NCBI GenBank assembly: GCA_019240395.1
Contig: JAFAYM010000067.1
Coordinates: 1 to 51,722 of the forward strand
Reading direction: 5' to 3'
Source: Acidisphaera sp.
GTDB lineage: Bacteria > Pseudomonadota > Alphaproteobacteria > Acetobacterales > Acetobacteraceae
Length of the DNA stretch: 51,722 nt
The stretch's first letter is position 1, and the number at the start of each line of letters is the position of its first letter. Below are positions 1-9,464 of this stretch, one piece after another. The notes beneath the pieces were generated by a model. The model was not told the DNA's origin, made no database searches, and worked only from the letters and a program-made list of their open reading frames with translations. A program made the position numbers and the translations under genes.

Positions 1-3000
1 CGATGCCCTTGTTCGGCAGAAAGAAGCCGTAGCAGCCGATCAGCGGCGCCTCACCGGGAGTGAGCGGCCGCGGCGAACGGGGCGCAATTCCCGGCGGGGC
101 GCCCTGCGGGAACAGCGCGACGTTGGAAACCAGACCGAAGGATTTCATCAGATTCAGGTCAGCGATGGTGTGCACGATCACCCGGGCGACGCCGGCCAGC
201 GCGGCGACGGCACGGTCCCGCTCCTCCACGCTGGCATCCAGCAGGTCGCGCGTGTTGTGCAGCGTGACGACGGCGACGCGCTCCACGAAGGCCGGCGTGC
301 GCAGAAGGTCGGCGAGGATGCCCCAGGCAAACAGCCCGGGCTGGTGCTGCAGGACGACGATGTGCGGATCCTGCGCCGCCACGGCAGCCGCAAGAGTGTG
401 CGGGTTCTCGGGATTGCCGAGCTCCCAGCCCTGCAGCACGCGGCGCGGGCCGCTCGTCGGCTCGGTCCGCCGGTCGGCGAGGATGGTGATTTCGCCGATC
501 GCCTCGTCGGCGGGCAGGTTGTCGAGGAGATGGCGGGAATATTCGGCGATGCCGCAGCGCACCGACCAGGTCGAGACCCAGGCGATGCGCAGCGGCTCGC
601 GCGGCGGCGCCAGCAGGAAGTCGAGCGCCGCCTCGCGCACCCGCCGCACCATCGCACCGCGATCGGCCAAGGCCTCGGCCGCGACCACGGCGCGGCGCGT
701 GCGCTCGCCCCCCGAGCCCGCGCAAGCAGCCCCGCCCGCAACCTCCCGCATCGCCGCCGCCAGATCCTTCACCAGCGGCTCGACCCAGATGGAGTGCGCT
801 GCCGCGAGATGGCTGCGGGATGGGGCAAAGCGGTAGTCGATCAACCGCGCGACACTGGCATCGCAGAAATCCCGGTGGCCGCCGAAGCCGGTGACGATCA
901 GAGGCATGCCCGCGGCCATGGCCTCCGCGGCGGGGATGTTGAACCCCTCCCCGCGCGTCGGCAGCACCATCGCATCCGCCTCGGCGTAGAGGTCCAGCAA
1001 CTCGGGCTCCGTCATGTCGCGATCGACCAGCACGATCTCGGGTGCCTCGGGGTCGGTCTCGCGCAGTTGCGCGATCTGCTCCGCCGTCGCGTTGTGCGGA
1101 TTGGGAAAGCCCTTGATCACCAGCCGCACGGCATCGCCGCGCCGGAACGCGCCGGCATAGGCCGCGAGCAGCACGTCAACGCCCTTGCGGGGGAAGCAGG
1201 ACGAGACGTGCAGGAAGGTGAAGCGCCCGCCCCGGCCTGCGCCTCCAGCCCGCGTTTCGGCGAGCCGGCGGAAGCCCGCCAGGTCCGGTGCGAAGCCGAC
1301 CGTGCGCACCGGGATGGAAAGCCCGGAATCGATCAGCGCCTTGCTGACGAAGCGCGAGGGCGACAGCACGCCGCGGAACGAGCGGTTGAGCAGGGCGACG
1401 GTGTCCCACGGCACCAGCGACTCTTCCCAGAAGAACAGCGCGAGCGCCGCGTCGCCGGGCTCCTCCGGGACATGCACGGGAAAATGGTGGCTGATGACGA
1501 TCTCCGGACCGCTGACCGAGCCGGGGCGCGCCGCCAGCTCGGCGATCGCGGCACGCTGCTCCGACGGTACTTCCGAAAGATCCGACGTCGTCTGGCCCTC
1601 TACCGGCACCACCCGTACGCGGCCCGGGCGCTCGGCTTCCAGCGCCAGCGCAAGCCGGCGATTGATGGCGGCCAGGCTGTAGTTCTTGTTGAGATGCCCC
1701 ATCACCGTGAAGCGCATGTTCGCGGCCAGCATCTGCCGCGTCGGCGCGTCCGCCACGGGCGGCGCCGTGCCCGCCATGGTGAGCGCCTGCACCAGTGCCG
1801 GAATCTGGCTTTGCAGGGTGAAGCGGTCGAGCCGGGCGTACTGGCGTTGCACGATCGCCGCGCGACGCGCCGGATCGCCGGCGAGCGCCAGCATCCTTTC
1901 CGCCACCGCTTGCGGCGCCGTGTCTTCCAGCAGCTCGCCGGCGTCGCCCAGCGTGTAGGGAACCGCGCTGCTCGGCCAGGCCAGCACCGGCACGCCGTGC
2001 ACCATCGCTTCGATCAGCGGCACGCTGAAGCCCTCGTGCCGGCTGAGCGACACGTAGAGATCGGCGGCGGCGTACCAGCCGTGCAGCTCGTCGTCGGAGG
2101 CCAGCCCGGTGAGCAGCACGTGCGCGGCCAGCCCGTTCTCGGCGATGCCGGCCTGCAGCGCCTGCAGATAGTCCGGGCCGGCGCCGTCGTGCCGGCCGAC
2201 GATCACCAGGCGGGACGGCCGCTCGAAGCGGGCGCGGAAGGCGGCGTAGGCGGCGATCAGCTCGCGCTGCCCCTTGGCCTGGGTGACCCGTCCGACGAAC
2301 AGGATGGTGAAGGGCTCGTCCGCGCCCGCGCGGGTGAAGCGCCCTGCCGTGGCGCGCAGCTCCGCCATGTCGAACAGCAGCATGCAGGACTGCACCGCGG
2401 CGAAGCCCAAGCGGCGAAGTTCGATGGCATTGTATTCGCTGTCCGCCAGCGCCGCCGCGACCCGCGGGCGCCACTCCGCCAGCTGCCGGCGGCCGAGTCG
2501 CGAATAGTCCTGCAGCACCGGCTCGCCGGGCAGCAGCTCGGGAGGCGTGATGTTGTGGTAGAGCAGCACTTTCGGCGCGGCCAGTTGCGCCACAAGCGAG
2601 AACGCGTCGAAGCCCATGGAGTGGTGCACGATCAGCACATATCCGTCGTGCTGCGGCAGCTCATTCATCGGCCGCAGCGCGTCGAGAAGCTTCGCGTCCC
2701 GATGCTCGACGAAGATGTCGCTGACGTAACCGAGCTCGCGCAGCTTCCTGCGGATCAGGAACATCGAATTGGTGATGGCGTCGCCGACCGCCGAGCCGGA
2801 ATGGAACTGGTGCACGACGCGGCGTTTTCCTGGGCTCGGCCCGGGGGAAGGCGCGCGACGGTCGGGCTGGGCGACGGACAGCGCCGCCGGCCCGGCCGCG
2901 GGCGGTATCGCCTGGGGCGGCGCCGCCGGCGGCGTGACCGGAGGAACGCCGCGGGCGCGCAGCTCGCCGATCGCGTTGACCACCAGCCGCAGCGGCGCGG

Positions 3001-4036
3001 TCAGCCGCCAGGACGTGCTCCGGCGCATCGCGGCGAGCCAGTTCTCCGCCTCCCGCGTGCGCTTCTCGCCCTCGGCGATGACGGCGTGCAGGCGGTCGAC
3101 CTCATGGCCGCGGCTGTCGGCCAGCGAGCGCAGCCGGGCGGCGTTGCGGGTCTCCTCGGCGAGGCGCAGATAAGCCGCCTCGGCACGCTGCTCGACGGTC
3201 CTGGCATGGCTCTCCGCCGTCTCGGCCCGCCCCTCGGCGACCGCCGACCGGTCGAGCAGCGCGGCGGCACGGGCCTCGGCGGCGACCGCACGGTCGAGCA
3301 GTGCGGCGACGCGTGTTTCCGCCTCGCTGATCCGTCGCGTCCAGTCGGTGTCGGCGATCCGCAGAAAGTCGTCGAACACGTTCGGCGGCGTCCGAAAGCT
3401 GGGCGCCAGCGCGGCGTGCCGCTCGGCCGCGACGTAGAAGCGGTTGAGGCCGTCGAACCAGACGAAGCGGTACCCCGCCTCGAGCAGGAGCGGCTCCCAC
3501 GCCGCATGGGTCTCGACTGTGGACATCGGCGCGGTGGCTTCCACCAGCACGATCCAAGGACGGAACGCCGCGAAATCGGCACCCGCCAGAACCGCCCGCT
3601 CACTGCCCTCGACGTCGATCTTGAGGAAATGGATGTCGGCCGGCGCATGACGGCGGCAGATCTCCGCCAGCGTCTCGATCTGCACGAGGCCGGGCTCTAC
3701 GGGGAACTTGCCCTCGCCGTAGCCGTCGACGACCTGACGCTCCAGTGTCGAGAGCCCGGTGCCCACGACCACGTAGAGTTCGCCCTGGCCAGCGCGCTCG
3801 CCGAGCGCCAGGGGCAGCACGACATCGCGGGGCCGGCAGGCCTGCAGGCGGCGGGCAAAGTCGGCAACCGGCTCGACGTCGATGCCGCTCCAGCCCCGGT
3901 CATAGAAGGCGCGGGTGACGGAATCGACGTCGGGATGGGCGGCGCCGACATCGATATAGAAGCCGGCCGGGATATGCCCGAGGGCGCGCCAGAGCAGCAC
4001 GTCCTCGAAATTCTGGGCATAAGAGGTGAACGTCAT
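1..4036 (-). CDS. FkbM methyltransferase / multi-glycosyltransferase fusion, 3' end cut by window edge
   Basis: At least 1345 codons are open from the ATG at 4036 to the left edge; the C-terminus is missing. Residues 1-230 are an FkbM-type SAM methyltransferase: MTFTSYAQNFEDVLL start, SAM-loop IDVGAAHP near residue 28, and KIDVEGSE near 138. Residues about 230-350 are Ala/Glu/Arg-rich and look coiled-coil, ending in the SWRLTAPLR linker common in glycosyltransferase fusions. A GT4-like domain starts near 404 (VVHQFHSGSAVGDAI, later VGRVTQAKGQ and HEGFSVPLIEAM). A second glycosyltransferase spans about 780-1085 (NKNYSLAAINR, SSCFPRKGVDVLL, RGEGFNIPAAEAM). A third begins near 1150 (WVSTWSVRCGIAEYS). 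It probably builds and caps a cell-surface glycan in the cytoplasm. It diverges from the FkbM-gmd-rmd operon, which fits that role. No clear ribosome binding site precedes 4036, so the start rests on the FkbM N-terminus. Confidence 0.88.
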   Translation of the reverse strand, partial: MTFTSYAQNFEDVLLWRALGHIPAGFYIDVGAAHPDVDSVTRAFYDRGWSGIDVEPVADFARRLQACRPRDVVLPLALGERAGQGELYVVVGTGLSTLERQVVDGYGEGKFPVEPGLVQIETLAEICRRHAPADIHFLKIDVEGSERAVLAGADFAAFRPWIVLVEATAPMSTVETHAAWEPLLLEAGYRFVWFDGLNRFYVAAERHAALAPSFRTPPNVFDDFLRIADTDWTRRISEAETRVAALLDRAVAAEARAAALLDRSAVAEGRAETAESHARTVEQRAEAAYLRLAEETRNAARLRSLADSRGHEVDRLHAVIAEGEKRTREAENWLAAMRRSTSWRLTAPLRLVVNAIGELRARGVPPVTPPAAPPQAIPPAAGPAALSVAQPDRRAPSPGPSPGKRRVVHQFHSGSAVGDAITNSMFLIRRKLRELGYVSDIFVEHRDAKLLDALRPMNELPQHDGYVLIVHHSMGFDAFSLVAQLAAPKVLLYHNITPPELLPGEPVLQDYSRLGRRQLAEWRPRVAAALADSEYNAIELRRLGFAAVQSCMLLFDMAELRATAGRFTRAGADEPFTILFVGRVTQAKGQRELIAAYAAFRARFERPSRLVIVGRHDGAGPDYLQALQAGIAENGLAAHVLLTGLASDDELHGWYAAADLYVSLSRHEGFSVPLIEAMVHGVPVLAWPSSAVPYTLGDAGELLEDTAPQAVAERMLALAGDPARRAAIVQRQYARLDRFTLQSQIPALVQALTMAGTAPPVADAPTRQMLAANMRFTVMGHLNKNYSLAAINRRLALALEAERPGRVRVVPVEGQTTSDLSEVPSEQRAAIAELAARPGSVSGPEIVISHHFPVHVPEEPGDAALALFFWEESLVPWDTVALLNRSFRGVLSPSRFVSKALIDSGLSIPVRTVGFAPDLAGFRRLAETRAGGAGRGGRFTFLHVSSCFPRKGVDVLLAAYAGAFRRGDAVRLVIKGFPNPHNATAEQIAQLRETDPEAPEIVLVDRDMTEPELLDLYAEADAMVLPTRGEGFNIPAAEAMAAGMPLIVTGFGGHRDFCDASVARLIDYRFAPSRSHLAAAHSIWVEPLVKDLAAAMREVAGGAACAGSGGERTRRAVVAAEALADRGAMVRRVREAALDFLLAPPREPLRIAWVSTWSVRCGIAEYSRHLLDNLPADEAIGEITILADRRTEPTSGPRRVLQGWELGNPENPHTLAAAVAAQDPHIVVLQHQPGLFAWGILADLLRTPAFVERVAVVTLHNTRDLLDASVEERDRAVAALAGVARVIVHTIADLNLMKSFGLVSNVALFPQGAPPGIAPRSPRPLTPGEAPLIGCYGFFLPNKGI

Positions 4037-4234
4037 GCAGGTGCCGGGCCGCGAGCCAGGGTGGAGGGAGGCGCCCTGCTACAGGAACCGGATCGGTTTG
4101 GCACCCCCCGCTCCCGACGGGTGCGGCCCGGCCCTCGACACCGCGAGGGGCTCGGCATAGTAATATCAGCAAGCCGCCGCTTGCACTCCGGGAGAGGCCG
4201 GCTTGCGCTCGCAGCCAGGGGAGTTGCATCGGCA
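4037..4234. promoter_or_regulatory. Divergent intergenic region of the glycan locus
   Basis: This 198-bp gap separates two divergently transcribed FkbM genes, so promoters for both must lie here or in the neighbouring coding ends. It contains the GC-poorest stretch locally (around 4158-4170, with a TAGTAATA core) and a small stem ccctcg/cgaggg near 4133-4150. A GGGGAG at 4218-4223 can serve as ribosome binding site for the plus gene. I see no convincing -35/-10 pair and no other gene. Confidence 0.4.
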
Positions 4235-5224
4235 ATGCCGGACGGCGCCGGACCGGGACATGAGCCGTGGCTGCTCCCTTATCACTCCACTGCCAGTCCC
4301 GAGGACATTTTCTATTGCTTCCGCCTGCTGCTCGGCCGCCACCCCAACCGGGAGGAGTGGCAGGGCCATTCCGCCCGCGCGGGTGACGATCTGACGCGGA
4401 TCGTCGCGAGCTACGTCAACAGCCTCGAATTCTCCCGCCGGGGCCTGCTCGAGCCGAGCCCCGATCCGGGGGTCCGCCTGACCAGGCTCGACGGCTTCGC
4501 CATCTACACCAGTGTGGATGACCTGGCCGTCGGTCAGTCGGTCGCGGCCGGGCAGTATGAGCCGGAGGTCACTGCGGTGTTCCGGCGCCTGCTGCGGCCA
4601 GGCATGGGCGTCCTCGATCTCGGTGCCAATATCGGCTACTTCACCCTGCTCTCGGCCTCCCTGGTCGGCGCCACCGGCTACGTGCTGGCGGTCGAGCCGA
4701 ACCGGCGCAACGTGCGGCTGCTGGAAGCCAGCCGGCGGGCCAACGGCTTCGCCCAGGTGACGGTCTCGCAGACCGCCGCCGGGCGCGACACCGGTCTGCT
4801 GGAGCTCAACGCGTCCTACTCCAACGGCACCACGTCCGCGCTGCCCGACCGGCACGATGCCGTCCTCGGATCGGAGATCGTGCCCTGCGTGCGCGCCGAC
4901 GCGCTGCTGCCGCCCGAGCGGCGCATCGACCTGATCAAGGCCGATGTCGAAGGGGCCGAGTACAATGCCCTGCTCGGGTGCCGGCAGACCATCGCCGAGC
5001 ACCATCCGGTGATCGTCAGCGAGTTCAGCCCCGGCCTGATGCCGGGCATCTCCGGGATCAGCGGCGAGGAATACCTGCGCTGGATCATCGGCCAGGGCTA
5101 CCGGCTGGCGACCATCCGGCCCGATGGGTCGCTACAACACGCAGAACGCAACTGGAGAGCAGTGATTGACGAATACGAAACCCGAGGCGTCGACCACGTG
5201 GACATCGTCGCGACGCCGACCTGA
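4235..5224 (+). CDS. FkbM family SAM-dependent methyltransferase
   Basis: A 329-residue protein. The open frame extends far upstream, but that part is the antisense of the large glycosyltransferase gene. I place the start at ATG 4235, 12 bases after GGGGAG. Residues about 20-75 (DIFYCFRLLLGRHPNREEW) resemble the DUF4214/linker-like N-terminal module often fused to FkbM enzymes. The methyltransferase core follows: GMGVLDLGANIGYFTLL (SAM loop, near residue 125), VLAVEPNRRNVRLLE, and DLIKADVEGAEYNALLG. The family O-methylates sugars of polysaccharides or secondary metabolites. With gmd and rmd directly downstream, methylation of rhamnose in an O-antigen or capsule is likely, as in methyl-rhamnose-capped glycans. 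Substrate and position are inferred. Confidence 0.85.
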   Translation: MPDGAGPGHEPWLLPYHSTASPEDIFYCFRLLLGRHPNREEWQGHSARAGDDLTRIVASYVNSLEFSRRGLLEPSPDPGVRLTRLDGFAIYTSVDDLAVGQSVAAGQYEPEVTAVFRRLLRPGMGVLDLGANIGYFTLLSASLVGATGYVLAVEPNRRNVRLLEASRRANGFAQVTVSQTAAGRDTGLLELNASYSNGTTSALPDRHDAVLGSEIVPCVRADALLPPERRIDLIKADVEGAEYNALLGCRQTIAEHHPVIVSEFSPGLMPGISGISGEEYLRWIIGQGYRLATIRPDGSLQHAERNWRAVIDEYETRGVDHVDIVATPT

Positions 5225-7173
<1,949 letters not shown>

Positions 7174-7179
7174 CTCAGT

Positions 7180-7214
7180 ATACGAGGTCGCACAGAAATA
7201 CGAGGTCGCACAGA
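7180..7214. repeat. Two-copy 17-nt tandem repeat
   Basis: The 17-mer atacgaggtcgcacaga occurs at 7180-7196 and again, identically, at 7198-7214, giving an 18-base period. It lies just after the rmd stop, in the gap between convergent transcription units. It has no hairpin potential of its own. It may be a slippage product or a fragment of a larger dispersed repeat. Confidence 0.8.
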
Positions 7215-7221
7215 GCGCCTC

Positions 7222-7290
7222 CCATTATCGTCACCCCCGCTAAAGCGGGGGTCCACGCCGCACAAGGATTCCCGCTTCGCTGATATGACG
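7222..7290. repeat. REP-like palindromic element (possible bidirectional terminator)
   Basis: A perfect 8-bp stem, acccccgc at 7233-7240 and gcgggggt at 7245-7252 with loop TAAA, sits between the convergent rmd and ZnuA-like genes. Its flanks (CGTCACCCCCGC...GCGGGGGTCCA, then GGATTCCCGCTTCGC near 7266-7280 and ATGACGG) follow a pattern I recognise as a dispersed intergenic palindrome of alphaproteobacteria. The second half is degenerate here. It could terminate transcription from both sides, although no T-run follows. Confidence 0.6.
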
Positions 7291-7338
7291 GCTATGAGTC
7301 GGCGCTCCCGAGAACTGGTATAAGGCGGATTGGGGGCC

Positions 7339-8175
7339 TCACTGCGCCAGCGCCCTGTCCAAAGCCTCCAGCTCGCCGAGCATCCACTCCTGGTACGTCT
7401 TGCCTGCCGGCTCGGTCTCGGTCACGCCGACGACCGGGATCTTGGCGGTCTCGGCAAGGTGCATCAGGCGCAGCGCCGAACTGTCGGTCGCCTGGCTGTT
7501 GTAGATCAGCACTCGCACGCTGTGCGTCTGCAGATCCCGCTCGAACGCGGCGGTATCGCCAGCACTGGGCTCCGTATTGTTCATCACCGCGAGCTGGAAG
7601 CGCTCGTTGCGCATCGTCAGGCCGAGCGCGGCGGCCATGTAGCCGAACACCGGCTCGGTCGCGGTGACCGGGATGCCGGCATAGGCCTTGCGCATCTGCG
7701 CGATCTTGGCATCGATCGGCTGCAGCGAGGCAAGGAACGCCTGCAGCCGCGGCCCGGCGCCCGGCAGCTCCGCCGCGATCGCTCTGGCGACGGCCGGCAT
7801 GGTCTCGGGATCGTACCAGAGATGCGGGTTGATCCCGGTGCGCCGGTGCAGCAGGTCCGCCACCACGATGATCCGCCGGCGGGACGATCGTCCCGCTGCC
7901 AGCAGTTTCGCCATCCAGGGGTCGTAGTCCGCACCGTTGTAGATGACGAGATCGGCGCCCGACAGCGCGCGCGCCGTCGAGGGGCTGGCCTCGAACAGAT
8001 GCGGATCCTGATCGGGATTGCTGAGAATGCTGGTGACCCTGACCTCCGGCCCGGCGATCTGCCGCGCCACGTCGCCATAGAAGTTCTCCGCCGCCACGAT
8101 GGCCATGGCGTCGCCCGCCCAGGCCGGGACCGCAACCAGCAGAGCCAGGCAGAGCAATCCGGCGAGCCGCGTCAT
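7339..8175 (-). CDS. ZnuA/TroA-like metal ABC substrate-binding protein, orphan
   Basis: A 278-residue exported protein. ATG 8175 overlaps the upstream oxidase stop as ATGA and begins a clear signal peptide (MTRLAGLLCLALLVAVPAWA). The cluster A-I binding-protein fold shows in AAENFYGDVARQIAG, SNPDQDPHLFEAS and INPHLWYDPETMP, which supply two metal-ligand histidines. The third usual histidine position reads TEPVFGY, so Glu replaces His, as in a branch of Zn/Mn-family proteins with uncertain ligand. No ATPase or permease of the metal type is in the window. It is the last gene of the operon that begins at 15773. It may deliver a metal, or a metal-chelated substrate, to a transporter encoded elsewhere. 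Confidence 0.82.
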   Translation of the reverse strand: MTRLAGLLCLALLVAVPAWAGDAMAIVAAENFYGDVARQIAGPEVRVTSILSNPDQDPHLFEASPSTARALSGADLVIYNGADYDPWMAKLLAAGRSSRRRIIVVADLLHRRTGINPHLWYDPETMPAVARAIAAELPGAGPRLQAFLASLQPIDAKIAQMRKAYAGIPVTATEPVFGYMAAALGLTMRNERFQLAVMNNTEPSAGDTAAFERDLQTHSVRVLIYNSQATDSSALRLMHLAETAKIPVVGVTETEPAGKTYQEWMLGELEALDRALAQ

Positions 8176-9464
8176 CGCTGCCGAGCCCGGCTCCAGCCGG
8201 ACAGGCGGTCCTGCAAGGTCAGCCAGGCGAACACGGCGGGCATGAACCAGGCCTTGCCATTGAACAGCGGCACCGCCGGCGGGGGCCGGAAATCCAGCGC
8301 CGAGCGGCCGCTGCTCTCCGCCAGCACCTGCAGCGCCGCCTTCTGCCCGGCCCAGCGGGCCCACACCACACCCGAGCCGCAATAGCCAACGGCGTAGCGC
8401 ATGCCGGATCGCGAAAAGATCCGCGGCACCATGTCGCGATTCATCGCCACGTTGCCGAACCAGCTATGCGCGAGCTCGACATCGCGCAGTTCCGGGAACA
8501 CGCTGACCAGCGCATCCTGCAACGACCTGGTCGGCCAGGCCGGATCGCCGGCAATGGTGCCGTCGCGCCCGCCGAACAGGATGCGCGTGCCGTCCGGCGA
8601 CGGCCGGTAGTAGTAATGCAGCTTGCGCGTGTCGCCGGCCATCATGCGCCTCGGCATCAGCGCGCCCATCAGATTGGGCGAGATCGGCGCGGTGGCGATG
8701 ATGCGGCTGCGCACCGGCACCAGGCGGCGGCGCAGCCAGCGGTCGGCGGCATCGGTGTAGCCGTTGGTGCCGACGATCACGTCGCGCGCCCGCACCACGC
8801 CGCGTGCCGTCGCAACCTCATAGCGTTCGCCGTCCCGGCGTATGCCGAGCACGGCGGTCTGGCCGTGGATCGGCACACCCGCAGCGGTCGCCAGGCGCAG
8901 CATGCCGGCGTGCAGCTTGGCCGGATGCAGCCCGCCGATATCCATCCGCACGCTGCCGCCGTGATAATAGTCGGTGCCGAGATAGTTCCGCTGCTCGCCG
9001 CGCGGCACCGCGTAGCTTTCTATCCCGAGCGTGCGGTGCAGCCGCTCGGCCTCCCGTGCCAGGGTCTCGTAGCCGGCCGGCGTGGCGGCGCCGCTGAACC
9101 GGCCGACCAGCTTGAAGTCGCAGTCGAGCCGTTCCTCCTCGATGAAGCGGTAGAGGTCTTCGCGCGCCGCCTTGGCTTCCGCCAGGATGGCGTCCGCACG
9201 GGCCGCGCCGAAGCGCCGCGTCATCGTCGCGTGGCTCGGCCGCAGATTGCCGCTGGTGATGCCGCCGTTGCGCGTCGAGGCGCCTTCGCCCGGGCGCTGG
9301 CGATCGAACACCTGCACCGAGCGGCCGGCCCGCGCCAGGGTGATCGCGGCGCTCAGCCCGGTATAGCCGGCGCCCACCACCACGACGTCGCAGCTCTCGG
9401 CGACCGGCAGCTGCGGCGTCTCGGTCAGCGGCGCTTCCTGCCACCAGTAGGCGTCCGGGCGCAT
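8172..9464 (-). CDS. FAD-dependent amine/amino-acid oxidoreductase (DAO family, PuuB-like)
   Basis: A 430-residue flavoprotein. ATG 9464 shares its A with the preceding stop (TGATG); an in-frame GTG lies 3 bases earlier. The FAD-binding dinucleotide fold is VVVVGAGYTGLSAAITLARAG near residues 27-47, followed by GEGASTRNGGITSGN, the flavin-contact segment typical of gamma-glutamylputrescine oxidase and sarcosine-oxidase relatives. NVAMNRDMVPRI and VGYCGSGVVWARWAGQ form the C-terminal FAD part. The N-terminus (DAYWWQEAP) matches the PuuB layout. It probably oxidises an N-substituted amine to an imine with release of peroxide. Its partners (HyuAB and a polyamine-type transporter) suggest a gamma-glutamyl amine or N-methyl amino acid; the exact substrate is unknown. 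Confidence 0.85.
   Translation of the reverse strand: MRPDAYWWQEAPLTETPQLPVAESCDVVVVGAGYTGLSAAITLARAGRSVQVFDRQRPGEGASTRNGGITSGNLRPSHATMTRRFGAARADAILAEAKAAREDLYRFIEEERLDCDFKLVGRFSGAATPAGYETLAREAERLHRTLGIESYAVPRGEQRNYLGTDYYHGGSVRMDIGGLHPAKLHAGMLRLATAAGVPIHGQTAVLGIRRDGERYEVATARGVVRARDVIVGTNGYTDAADRWLRRRLVPVRSRIIATAPISPNLMGALMPRRMMAGDTRKLHYYYRPSPDGTRILFGGRDGTIAGDPAWPTRSLQDALVSVFPELRDVELAHSWFGNVAMNRDMVPRIFSRSGMRYAVGYCGSGVVWARWAGQKAALQVLAESSGRSALDFRPPPAVPLFNGKAWFMPAVFAWLTLQDRLSGWSRARQR

Noticed and set aside
4133-4150. Terminator in the FkbM divergent region
   Set aside because: The 6-bp ccctcg/cgaggg stem is short, lacks a T-run, and lies between divergent starts where a terminator is not expected.
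170-4234. Very long plus-strand open frame running into the FkbM gene
   Set aside because: It is the antisense of the minus-strand FkbM/glycosyltransferase gene, whose translation is full of family motifs. The plus translation is rich in Arg/His/Gln and shows none until residue sequence MPDGAGPG at 4235.
7174-7283. Coding extension of a reading frame ending VTPAKAGVHAAQG
   Set aside because: This peptide is the known spurious translation of a REP-like palindrome, not a protein tail.
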